This document shows, piece by piece, positions 46,193 through 53,404 of a stretch of 64,000 bases of DNA (position 1 is its first letter; each line of letters begins with the position of its first letter). Below the pieces are notes generated by a model that searched no databases, had not been told where the DNA came from, and saw only the letters and a list, made by a program, of their open reading frames with translations. The DNA comes from Bacillota bacterium (lineage in GTDB: Bacteria; Bacillota; Clostridia; Peptostreptococcales; Acidaminobacteraceae), in assembly GCA_025210655.1 (NCBI GenBank), contig JAOARG010000062.1, positions 1 to 64,000 of the forward strand. Direction: 5' to 3'. The translations under genes and the position numbers were made by a program.

Positions 46193-47371
46193 TTATATTA
46201 TTTCAAATCCAATATAGCATATATCATCCTTAATCGCCTTGCCATAATTTGCTTTTACTATATCTTTAAGTCTATTGTCACATTCTGAAATACTAAGACT
46301 TGATGCATCTTTGTAAAACTCAGAAAAATTCATATCTGATTCAATTAAACCATCCGAAAAAACAAACATCTTGTCATTATCTTCAAATTTGTGGCTTTCT
46401 GAAACAAATTCAAAATCTTTTACAAAACCTAGAAGCATGTTTGTCTTATCACCTAACTCCTTAATGGAATTCTCAATTAATAGTGGTTTTGGATGACCAC
46501 AGTTAACATAGTCCAATGTCTTTTTCTCTGTATCTAAAACTCCATAAAACAAGGTTACATACTTTTCAATATCAAGGCTACATAATTGATTATTGATATA
46601 CTTAGCAACCTGACTTGGATCCATATGATAGTCTTTAACAGAATCAAGCATACCCTTTATAAGTGTAGTAACAAGGGCCGCTGGAGATCCATGACCTGAA
46701 ACATCAAATAGAGTTAATGAAATATTCTTATCATCTATATGCCTCACATCAAAAAAGTCTCCTCCAAGCTTGTCATATGGCCTATAATAATTGACCCACT
46801 TCACTTCCTCTTTAATAGGTAAATCCGAAGGCAATAACTGGCTCTGAACTTTCTTTGCCATATCTAGGTCACTTAGTAAATTCTTGTTTAAGCTCTCAAT
46901 AGTCTTATTTCTATTTTCAAGTTTTATTTTATTAAGATGTCTGTCAGTAATATCATCAAGAATTATCATCATAAATTTCTCTTCATCAGTGTCTATTTTT
47001 TTCACTGTATATTCAAGAAACTTAATAATATAATCATCTCCAATTTTAAATTTTCTTTTAAGGATATTCTTATCTTCATTAATATCATCATTTATTATTT
47101 TCTTGATTGAATTTCGAAGATCACATCTATTGCAGTAACTGGTTTCACCACAATCAGCATTCTCATTAACAGCATAATAGCAACCTATTATATTACCACA
47201 CAAACCATCTTTGATGACCTTATCATCTTTCTTAAATAATTTAACAAAGGAATTATTAAAGTCCTTTACCCTTGCTTCTTTATCTACTATAAAAATGGCA
47301 GAATTTATGCTATCAAGTAATCCATTTAGAAACTCATTTGAATTCCTTAATATATCTACATTTAGTTCCAT
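46193..47371 (-). CDS. PP2C-type protein phosphatase with cysteine-rich PAS sensor
   Basis: A 392-residue SpoIIE/RsbU-type serine phosphatase. Residues 15-135 are a PAS domain carrying a tight Cys set (GLCGNIIGCYY, ADCGETSYCNRC) that could hold an Fe-S cluster, haem or redox disulfide. A coiled coil links it to the catalytic domain with GGDFFDVRH, FDVSGHGSPAAL and FVFSDGLIES. Such enzymes usually dephosphorylate STAS-domain anti-anti-sigma factors, but none is adjacent. ATG follows AAGGATG. It heads the transcript into the unknown gene, M16 peptidase and dut. Confidence 0.92.
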   Translation of the reverse strand: MELNVDILRNSNEFLNGLLDSINSAIFIVDKEARVKDFNNSFVKLFKKDDKVIKDGLCGNIIGCYYAVNENADCGETSYCNRCDLRNSIKKIINDDINEDKNILKRKFKIGDDYIIKFLEYTVKKIDTDEEKFMMIILDDITDRHLNKIKLENRNKTIESLNKNLLSDLDMAKKVQSQLLPSDLPIKEEVKWVNYYRPYDKLGGDFFDVRHIDDKNISLTLFDVSGHGSPAALVTTLIKGMLDSVKDYHMDPSQVAKYINNQLCSLDIEKYVTLFYGVLDTEKKTLDYVNCGHPKPLLIENSIKELGDKTNMLLGFVKDFEFVSESHKFEDNDKMFVFSDGLIESDMNFSEFYKDASSLSISECDNRLKDIVKANYGKAIKDDICYIGFEII

Positions 47372-47440
47372 ATTTAATCATCCTTATATCTTGTAATTTA
47401 CACACTACTGCACTATATATAATATCATATTTGACAACAA

Positions 47441-47809
47441 AAGTCTTGAGAAACGACTTTGTCTAATGCTGATTTTTTCACTGAAATCTCGCGTCTAAAT
47501 TTTTGATTTATCAAAAAGCCTAAAGTATAATATGATTTCATATATCATCCGTCTAAAGTATTGCTTTGCAATTCGTCCAAGTTTACTTTTCCCCATGGGA
47601 ATAAGTTTCATTTCAAATAAAAACAGACCTTAAAGAAAACTATATTTTCAAGGTCTGTTTCAACTTATAATTATAATTTTGATGTTCAAAATATCCATGA
47701 TCAGACTTTTATCGAAGTCTACTAGTCGTAAAAGAAGTACACGACTTTTACACTAGACCCTAATCTGAAGATTGGGACTAGACGCGAGCTTGAAAAAGCC
47801 GCACTAGAC
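47441..47809. repeat. GTCTAGT-linked hairpin chain C, second full copy
   Basis: Left linkers are GTCTAAT (47461), GTCTAAA (47493, 47551), GCCTAAA (47518) and GTCCAAG (47575). Right linkers are ACTAGTC (47721) and ACTAGAC (47752, 47777, 47803). The first hairpin (GCTGATTTTTTCACTG with AAATCTCGC) matches the 31 kb copy almost exactly. Others keep position and pairing but change sequence, e.g. TTTTTGATTTATCAAAAA for CCTTTGATATATCAAAGG. It fills the 445-bp gap between the phosphatase and the FMN/4Fe-4S gene. Confidence 0.78.
47621..47660 (-). terminator. Terminator in the centre of hairpin chain C (second copy)
   Basis: An 11-bp perfect stem (aaacagacctt 47621-47631, aaggtctgttt 47650-47660), followed on the minus strand by TTTTATTTG. 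It would end the FMN/4Fe-4S gene transcript. Confidence 0.75.
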
Positions 47810-47816
47810 TATCTTT

Positions 47817-48956
47817 CTAATGTCCATGTCCCCTTCTTTTCCCACTAGTCTGTATAGGGTTATCTATATTAAGTGCATCTTTAACTGAATTTATTATACC
47901 TGCTGATGAAAAAGTTGCTCCAGATACTGTATCAACATCTGTTGTTTGCTTTTCTATGATTGTGTCTATGACTGCTGTAGCCCGATTGTACCATTTAGCA
48001 TCATCATTATGACTAAGCACCGCTATTGATATAATCTTTTCATCTTTAACAGTAACTTCTGTAGTTATGGTACCTTTAAAGCCTTCTGCCTGACCTGTAT
48101 AGCTTCCGTCAGCAATTCCTTGACCCTGTACTATCTCTGCAAGCTCAGCTACAGCTTCTTGGTTTTGTGAACTTGAAAGGTCAGCTTCCGTGATTTCTGC
48201 TGGTGATATTAATATACCAATAGCAAGAAGAACTGCGCCTATAAAGGCAATTATTATATTCTTCTTAGATTTAAATATTTTCAAACTGTTTTTCATAGAA
48301 AACTTATTTTCAAGACAGCCATCAATAGGACATACATCAGTACACTTATAACAGTTTATACACTGTAATGAATCAACAGTATCAGAATCTGAAACGCTTA
48401 TTCCCATAGGACACTTTCTATCACATAATTTACAGTTTACACACTTAGACTCATTTCGGCTTATTCTGATTGGCTTGAATATACCAAACAATGAATATTT
48501 AGCTCCTTCATAGCAGAAGTATCTACAAAATATTCTAGGATAGAAAATATTAAGTAATGCAAATAAAACAATGATTCCAAGAGCTAAAGGAGCAATTTCT
48601 CTCCTATATAGAATATTTAGGAAGTTGGCTCTAGGATCATATCCTAAAATTTGATAAACCACAGAAAAACCATATGCTCCTACAACTATAAAAATCAAAT
48701 ATCTCAAATACTTCAACACACGATCAAGTGACTGAGGTATCTCTCTTTTTTTTACACCTAATCTAACTGTTATATGTCCAATAAGATCCTGGATAAAACC
48801 AAATGGACAAGCAAATCCACAAAATACCGGTCCTAAAAGCACTCCAGCAAAAATTACAATCCCCATAATAGGTGGAAAGGAGTTCATTATCCCTACTACA
48901 AATAAAATGAAAAATATAATCTGTACTGTCAATCTAATTAGCTGTTGTCTCTTCAT
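47817..48956 (-). CDS. Membrane 4Fe-4S protein with C-terminal FMN-binding domain (NapH/NosR-like)
   Basis: A 379-residue membrane electron-transfer protein. Four or five helices (about 8-160) contain CGFACPFGF and FCRYFCYEG, as in NapH/NosR/CcoG-type proteins. A cytosolic ferredoxin segment follows (CVNCKLCDRKCPMG; CINCYKCTDVCP), then another helix (about 232-250) and an extracytoplasmic FMN_bind domain with SGATFSSAG, a likely site for covalent FMN attached by ApbE. The C-terminus is RRGHGH. It may pass electrons across the membrane to an outside acceptor. No partner subunit or apbE is adjacent. Confidence 0.9.
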   Translation of the reverse strand: MKRQQLIRLTVQIIFFILFVVGIMNSFPPIMGIVIFAGVLLGPVFCGFACPFGFIQDLIGHITVRLGVKKREIPQSLDRVLKYLRYLIFIVVGAYGFSVVYQILGYDPRANFLNILYRREIAPLALGIIVLFALLNIFYPRIFCRYFCYEGAKYSLFGIFKPIRISRNESKCVNCKLCDRKCPMGISVSDSDTVDSLQCINCYKCTDVCPIDGCLENKFSMKNSLKIFKSKKNIIIAFIGAVLLAIGILISPAEITEADLSSSQNQEAVAELAEIVQGQGIADGSYTGQAEGFKGTITTEVTVKDEKIISIAVLSHNDDAKWYNRATAVIDTIIEKQTTDVDTVSGATFSSAGIINSVKDALNIDNPIQTSGKRRGHGH

Positions 48957-49130
48957 ATTTACCTCCTAAAAACACTATTTTAAATAGTATACCCACAATT
49001 TCTTATGAATCTATTATGTATTTCTTATGTAACTATTAATTATTTGTGATGCTTATGTGATTATTATAGTATTTATATAGATGTAATCATTGAATATTAT
49101 AGGGAAATAAGTTGAAGAATATTGTTTTTA

Positions 49131-49262
49131 GTAGTTAGTAGTTAGTAGTTAGTAGTTAGTAGTTAGTAGTTAGTTATTCGTAGTTTTGAAAAGCAAAGCC
49201 CCATTTTACATAATGCAAAATGGGGCTTTATTTTCTATCAACTATCCAACTAACTACTATCT
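49131..49262 (-). repeat. Heptad arrays flanking a terminator
   Basis: In the minus-strand direction the UAG arm comes first: plus-strand CTA at 49261, 49257, 49254, 49250, 49242 and 49235 in 7-nt registers. The terminator stem follows, then the complementary CTAACTA arm (49185-49131). The TAG stop codon of the upstream gene (49261-49263) is part of the array. The rest of the gap (48957-49130) shows nothing recognisable. Confidence 0.82.
49195..49229 (-). terminator. Terminator of the two-gene membrane protein operon
   Basis: A 13-bp perfect stem aaagccccatttt/aaaatggggcttt with a 9-nt loop, 32 nt past the stop codon. Confidence 0.88.
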
Positions 49263-50043
49263 ACTTCTGGCTGCAAGCTTCTGAATAAAGCTTAGTAACC
49301 GACTCTTTTATTGTTGCATAATCTCTTTGATCGTATGGATTAAGGATTAATGCAGAGTAGAATAGGTATGGATATTCATTTTCTAGATACTGCATATACT
49401 CTAGGTATTCAAATGTTAAAAATCCATATACTCTTTCTATATCTCTTGCTAAATGATCTGGCTCTTCTTCGAAATTCATTCCCATTTTTTCTCTAACACA
49501 AAATTCTTCATCTAAATGGAATACTGCTTGTAATAGTTCTGTAAAAGTGTCATGTTCAAGTAGAGCTTGATTTTGAAGCATTCTAATGATCATAGGTCTC
49601 TTTTCGTGAATCAGATTTCTTACCTCAGAAAAATCTATCTTAGATATATCTAATTTATGATCATATTCTTTTACTACTTTTCTTGTTCTGATATAATCAT
49701 TTTTTGTCCATTTGAAATCTATAAAGAAATTACTTCTTATTGTCTCTATATTAGGATCTGAATCAACACAAATTTTTAGGAAGTCTGTTCCCATCTCTGT
49801 AAAAAACAGTCCAATAACCATGTTTAGCTTTTCCATAACATGTTTTTTCTCTCTTCTAGCAATAAGTCTCTCAATAATTAAGGAAACAAATAATACCTCA
49901 ATTGGAATGAATGCTAAATCTTCTGTAAGGAACATAAAGATATGATGGGCATCCTTGAATATAGCATAATTAATGCAATAAATAACAACTGATAATAAAA
50001 CTAAACCTAGGGCTAGTTTTACTTGATCTTTAATATTTTTCAT
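49261..50043 (-). CDS. Hypothetical membrane protein, 260 residues, family not recognised
   Basis: The protein has two N-terminal membrane segments (about 9-28 and 40-60, VKLALGLVLLSVVIYCI and IPIEVLFVSLIIERLI), then a ~200-residue soluble, helical domain rich in Glu, Tyr and Phe (FFTEMGTDFLKICVDSD; YGFLTFEYLEYMQYLENEYP). I do not recognise the family. ATG follows AGAGGGAG. It is 13 nt downstream of a 58-residue membrane protein gene and shares its promoter, suggesting a two-component membrane unit. Confidence 0.8.
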   Translation of the reverse strand: MKNIKDQVKLALGLVLLSVVIYCINYAIFKDAHHIFMFLTEDLAFIPIEVLFVSLIIERLIARREKKHVMEKLNMVIGLFFTEMGTDFLKICVDSDPNIETIRSNFFIDFKWTKNDYIRTRKVVKEYDHKLDISKIDFSEVRNLIHEKRPMIIRMLQNQALLEHDTFTELLQAVFHLDEEFCVREKMGMNFEEEPDHLARDIERVYGFLTFEYLEYMQYLENEYPYLFYSALILNPYDQRDYATIKESVTKLYSEACSQK

Positions 50044-50056
50044 ATTTCTCCCTCTT

Positions 50057-50233
50057 TTAATAATACAAATACGTCAAAACTAACATTATAAGTGAAAATA
50101 CTGATATTCCTATTGGAAATATCTTATGAAGCAATGGTCTTTTATCCTCTTCCTTTTGCAAAGAAAAATAAAGATAAATTCCAAGAAAAAATGTTACTAT
50201 ATTAGCCAACACTATAAACATTTTGGTATTCAT
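50057..50233 (-). CDS. Small membrane protein, 58 residues
   Basis: A short gene with an excellent ribosome binding site (GAAGGAG 6 nt before ATG) and its own promoter. The product has two hydrophobic helices (MFIVLANIVTFFLGIYLYF at about 5-23 and IGISVFSLIMLVLTYLYY at 41-58), joined by a charged loop (QKEEDKRPLLHK). It is directly upstream of the 260-residue membrane protein gene. The function is unknown; partner subunit or stabiliser of that protein is the natural guess. Confidence 0.82.
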   Translation of the reverse strand: MNTKMFIVLANIVTFFLGIYLYFSLQKEEDKRPLLHKIFPIGISVFSLIMLVLTYLYY

Positions 50234-50288
50234 AGAAAACTCCTTCGTTAAATAATAAAGAATTTAATTCCGACTAAACTACTAGTAT

Positions 50289-50317
50289 ATTATAATAGAT
50301 TATTGCCTTTATGGCAA
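50289..50317 (-). promoter_or_regulatory. Promoter of the small-membrane-protein operon
   Basis: On the minus strand TTGCCA (50312-50317) and TATAAT (50289-50294) are 17 bp apart. The -35 overlaps a second hairpin past the ABC operon terminator. Confidence 0.75.
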
Positions 50318-50318
50318 T

Positions 50319-50345
50319 AAAAAACTGCCTTTACGGCAGCTTTTT
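50319..50345 (-). terminator. Terminator of the ABC transporter operon
   Basis: ctgcc/ggcag (50325-50329, 50335-50339) with a T6 run on the minus strand. A second hairpin, attgcc/ggcaat, follows. Confidence 0.85.
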
Positions 50346-50352
50346 CGACAAT

Positions 50353-51147
50353 TTAAGCACTTAATATCATTGAATCAGGAATATCAAATTCAGAACTTTT
50401 ACTACTGTACATCTGAATTAATGATTCAACTGTAAGATTATCTTTCTCTTCTCCTTTAATATCAAGGATTACCTTACCCTTATCTAACATGATAAGTCTA
50501 TTACCATATTTGATTGCATCACCAAGATTATGTGTAATCATCATTGTTGTGATCTTGCAATCATGAACTATTTCACATGTAAGATCCATGATCTTTTTTG
50601 CTGTCTTAGGGTCAAGTGCTGCTGTATGCTCATCTAATAAAAGTAAATCTGGAAGATTTCTCTTAATAAGATATAGTGTTAAAGCCTGTCTCTGACCACC
50701 TGAAAGGAATTTTACTTGTGTATCAAGTAGATCTTCCAATCCAAGTTCAAATTTGCTTAAATCCTTCATGACTTGCTCTCTTGAACCTGACTTAAGCTTT
50801 CTAAGGGTAAATTTCTTTCCCTTTCTTAAGTACATTAATATGTTCTCGTATATTGTAAGGTTTGGAGAAGTTCCTAATTGAGGATTTTGGTGTACCCTTC
50901 CCACTACCTTCGCTATTCTATTTGCAGGACAATTTGTAAAATCTTTTTTGTTGATAATAAGATTTCCATCATCAACAGGTATCGAACCACCTATTACATT
51001 GAATAAAGTTGATTTTCCAGCTCCATTACTTCCTAGTATTGTAACAAAATCACCTTCATTTACTTCAAGGTTGAGTCCGTTGAATATTTGTTTTTCATTA
51101 ACAGTTCCCTTAAGAAAAGTTTTCTTTATATTTTCTATTTTTAACAT
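50353..51147 (-). CDS. ABC transporter ATP-binding protein
   Basis: A 264-residue ABC ATPase with Walker A LGSNGAGKST (about 38-47), Q-loop region RVHQNPQLG, signature LSGGQRQALTL, Walker B LLLDEHTAALD and switch His TMMITHNL. It energises uptake through the permease encoded just upstream, overlapping that gene by 38 nt. AAGGAG lies 8 nt before the ATG. The three-part system (PF04392-type binding protein, BPD_transp_2-like permease, ATPase) corresponds to the TrpXYZ/tyrosine-type amino acid importers of Firmicutes. The actual ligand is not determined. Confidence 0.93.
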   Translation of the reverse strand: MLKIENIKKTFLKGTVNEKQIFNGLNLEVNEGDFVTILGSNGAGKSTLFNVIGGSIPVDDGNLIINKKDFTNCPANRIAKVVGRVHQNPQLGTSPNLTIYENILMYLRKGKKFTLRKLKSGSREQVMKDLSKFELGLEDLLDTQVKFLSGGQRQALTLYLIKRNLPDLLLLDEHTAALDPKTAKKIMDLTCEIVHDCKITTMMITHNLGDAIKYGNRLIMLDKGKVILDIKGEEKDNLTVESLIQMYSSKSSEFDIPDSMILSA

Positions 51148-52006
51148 CTTTTCTTTCTCCTTTAACCTTGAAATTTAATTTGAAGTTTGATTGCTTGATT
51201 GAAATTGCTATAACAACTATTACTGCTGTAATAAGTTTCATGTCTGATGGTGGTAATCCTAAGTTAAGTGCCAGTACAACACTTAGCTTGTATATTATCG
51301 TACCGAATATCGATATTGTACTCACTGCGACAAAAGTAAGATTGTTAAATATCATATCACCAATTATAACAGATGCTAAACCTACTACTACCATACCAGT
51401 ACCCATACCAACATCAGCAAATCCCTGATACTGTGCAAATAATGAACCTGATAATCCTACTAGACCTCCTGAAATAACAAGTCCAAGGATTTTGATACTT
51501 CCTTTGTTTACTCCTAGAGATTCAACAAAGACTTCATTGTCTCCAGTTGCTTTAAGGATGTATCCTAATTCAGTTTGGAAGAAGTAATCAAATACTATTT
51601 TAATTACTACTAGGATTATAGCGATTAGTAATAATCTGTTGATATTTAAATCGAATATCTTTTTAACACTAAATAGTGGAATATTGGCTTTACCCATGAT
51701 TCTAAGGTTGATAGAATACAAACCAATCATTACAAGAATACCACTAAGTAATGCTGTAATCTTCAATTTGATATGAAGTAGTCCAGTCATTAATCCTCCC
51801 ATGCATCCACATATTATTGATGCGATTAGACCAATAAATGGTGAATAACCAGCAGTCACTATTGTTGCTGTAACCGCTGCACCAAGAGGAAAAATACCAT
51901 CTACAGATAAATCTGGTAAGTCCAGAATTTTGTACGTTATATAAACCCCGAATACCATTATTGATAATATGAAACTCTGTTCAAGAATACTTACTAATTG
52001 TCCCAT
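51110..52006 (-). CDS. ABC transporter permease (branched-chain-type fold)
   Basis: A ~298-residue integral membrane protein with eight or more helices, of the BPD_transp_2 family (LSVDGIFPLGAAVTA near the N-terminus; GLVGLSGSLFAQYQGFADVG in the characteristic loop). It forms the channel for the substrate delivered by the two lipoproteins. ATG 52006 follows GGAG by 8 nt; a GTG three codons upstream overlaps it. The start is 12 nt after the binding-protein gene. Confidence 0.92.
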   Translation of the reverse strand: MGQLVSILEQSFILSIMVFGVYITYKILDLPDLSVDGIFPLGAAVTATIVTAGYSPFIGLIASIICGCMGGLMTGLLHIKLKITALLSGILVMIGLYSINLRIMGKANIPLFSVKKIFDLNINRLLLIAIILVVIKIVFDYFFQTELGYILKATGDNEVFVESLGVNKGSIKILGLVISGGLVGLSGSLFAQYQGFADVGMGTGMVVVGLASVIIGDMIFNNLTFVAVSTISIFGTIIYKLSVVLALNLGLPPSDMKLITAVIVVIAISIKQSNFKLNFKVKGERKDVKNRKYKENFS

Positions 52007-52017
52007 TACACTCACTC

Positions 52018-53019
52018 CTAATCTAACAGCTCAGCCTTTGACAGAACATCCTCTGGAATCTCAATTCCTAATTCTTCTGCTTTAGACTTATTAATAATTA
52101 ACTTTGTTTCTTTTAATGTATCTACAGTCATTTCTGACACTTCTTCTCCTTCTAATACTTCTACCGCCATAAGTCCTGTTTGGAATCCTAGGTTGTAGTA
52201 GTCAATTCCTTCAGTTGCTAGGGCACCTGATTTTAAATGGTTGTCCTCAGATCCAATTACTGCTTTTCCATTCTTATCTGCTATATCAACTACGATTGGT
52301 AGTGATGATGCAATTAAGTTATCAGTTGGTACGTAGATAAAATCAACATCCCCAATAATTGCTCCTGCTCCATCTGGAATTTCACTAGTTGCAGTAATAC
52401 CCTTTTCAATAACTTCAAGTCCCTTTTCAGAAGCTACTTTCTTAAGTATCTCTACTTGTAGACCTGAGTTAACTTCACTTGTATTGTATAATACTCCGAT
52501 TTTTTTAGCGTTTGGAAGAAGCTGTACTGCTAATTCAATCTGCTTGTCAATCGGTGACATATCACTTGTACCAGCTACATTTGTTCCAGTTTTTTCATTG
52601 CTTTCAACAAGCTTTGCTTCAACTGCATCTGTTACTGCTGTGATCATAATTGGTGTTTCTTTAGTTGCATTGTAAGCTGCTTGAGCACTCGGTGTTGAAA
52701 TTGCGAAAATCAAATCTTTTTTATCATTTACAAATTCACTTGCTATAAGTTGATTTGTTCCCATATCTCCTTGAGCAATCTGAGTATCTAATACAACTTT
52801 TTGACCATCTTCATAACCCTTTGATTTAAGGGCATCTATAAAACCATTCCTAGAAGCATCAAGTGCTGGATGCTCTACTATTTGAGTAATACCTATTTCA
52901 TAAGCCTTTTCTTCTACTGGAGCCTTAGTTGCCTCAGCTTCCTTTGCTGCTCCACATCCTACCATACCTACTACTAGTGCTCCTATTGTCACTAAACTTA
53001 ATAATTTTTTTACTACCAT
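52018..53019 (-). CDS. ABC transporter substrate-binding lipoprotein (second copy)
   Basis: A 333-residue lipoprotein with a signal peptide and lipobox ending VGC (about 22), then the ABC_sub_bind (PF04392) fold (YEIGITQIVEHPALDASRNG, VLYNTSEVNSGLQVEIL, FIYVPTDNLIASSLP). This family binds amino acids such as tryptophan or tyrosine, or related compounds. It is very similar over its whole length to the product of the next gene upstream (53405-54394), so the pair arose by tandem duplication. It is preceded by its own promoter and a structured leader ending in a terminator 15-20 nt before the ribosome binding site, so its expression is probably controlled by attenuation. Confidence 0.93.
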   Translation of the reverse strand: MVVKKLLSLVTIGALVVGMVGCGAAKEAEATKAPVEEKAYEIGITQIVEHPALDASRNGFIDALKSKGYEDGQKVVLDTQIAQGDMGTNQLIASEFVNDKKDLIFAISTPSAQAAYNATKETPIMITAVTDAVEAKLVESNEKTGTNVAGTSDMSPIDKQIELAVQLLPNAKKIGVLYNTSEVNSGLQVEILKKVASEKGLEVIEKGITATSEIPDGAGAIIGDVDFIYVPTDNLIASSLPIVVDIADKNGKAVIGSEDNHLKSGALATEGIDYYNLGFQTGLMAVEVLEGEEVSEMTVDTLKETKLIINKSKAEELGIEIPEDVLSKAELLD

Positions 53020-53057
53020 ACTACCACTCCTACTATTATTATTGTTTTGAAAGTTAA

Positions 53058-53240
53058 TATAAAAAAAACTTTCCTGTTTAGGAAAGTTTTAAGAACAACA
53101 AAAAATGGTATCACAAAAGAATACTACTCTTAGAGTATCATTGTGTATAAAATTATTCTCTACCATTCTACTGTACTTCTCAAAACTACCTTAACTACTC
53201 CTGTGAACCCTCGGTTCACTCTACTAAACTACTTGAGTTA
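53058..53240 (-). promoter_or_regulatory. Structured, NAG-rich leader with terminator before the second binding-protein gene
   Basis: The minus-strand transcript would start near 53235. It has a hairpin GTGAACC/GGTTCAC (53203-53219), a long stem TACCAT/ATGGTA (about 53161-53166 with 53108-53113) holding CACAA/TTGTG, and an intrinsic terminator (stem 53065-53074/53081-53090, T8). The first ~85 nt contain about 17 NAG triplets, ten of them UAG or GAG. No T-box sequence (GGTGGNACCGCG-like) or known riboswitch is evident. Confidence 0.7.
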
Positions 53241-53241
53241 A

Positions 53242-53270
53242 ATTATAGTTTTTATACGACTCAATGTCAA
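53242..53270 (-). promoter_or_regulatory. Consensus promoter of the attenuator leader
   Basis: TTGACA (53265-53270) and TATAAT (53242-53247) are separated by exactly 17 bp on the minus strand, a perfect sigma-A promoter. Confidence 0.92.
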
Positions 53271-53331
53271 GTACAAATTTTTGTACATTATTTCATACAC
53301 TTAACTTTCCATATTATATTCAGTTTTATTT

Positions 53332-53392
53332 TCTGTTAGTAGTTAGTTGGTGGTTATAATAACTATCCACCAACTACTATCTACTAAGCACC
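53332..53392 (-). repeat. Inverted heptad hairpin after the first binding-protein gene
   Basis: The UAG arm (plus-strand CTA at 53384, 53381, 53377, 53374, 53363) is followed within 10 nt by its complement (GTTAGTAGTTAGTTGGTGG, about 53333-53353). Together they form a long hairpin (core AGTTGGTGG/CCACCAACT). It has no T run but may define the 3' end of the upstream mRNA. Confidence 0.75.
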
Positions 53393-53404
53393 ATTAATTA
53401 TTAA

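Noticed and set aside
53058-53240. T-box leader before the second binding-protein gene
   Set aside because: No AGGGTGGNACCGCG-like T-box sequence or recognisable stem I specifier loop.
53150-53240. TRAP-type (G/U)AG repeat target
   Set aside because: The triplets are not spaced at the regular 2-3 nt needed for TRAP wrapping; spacings range from overlapping to 9 nt.
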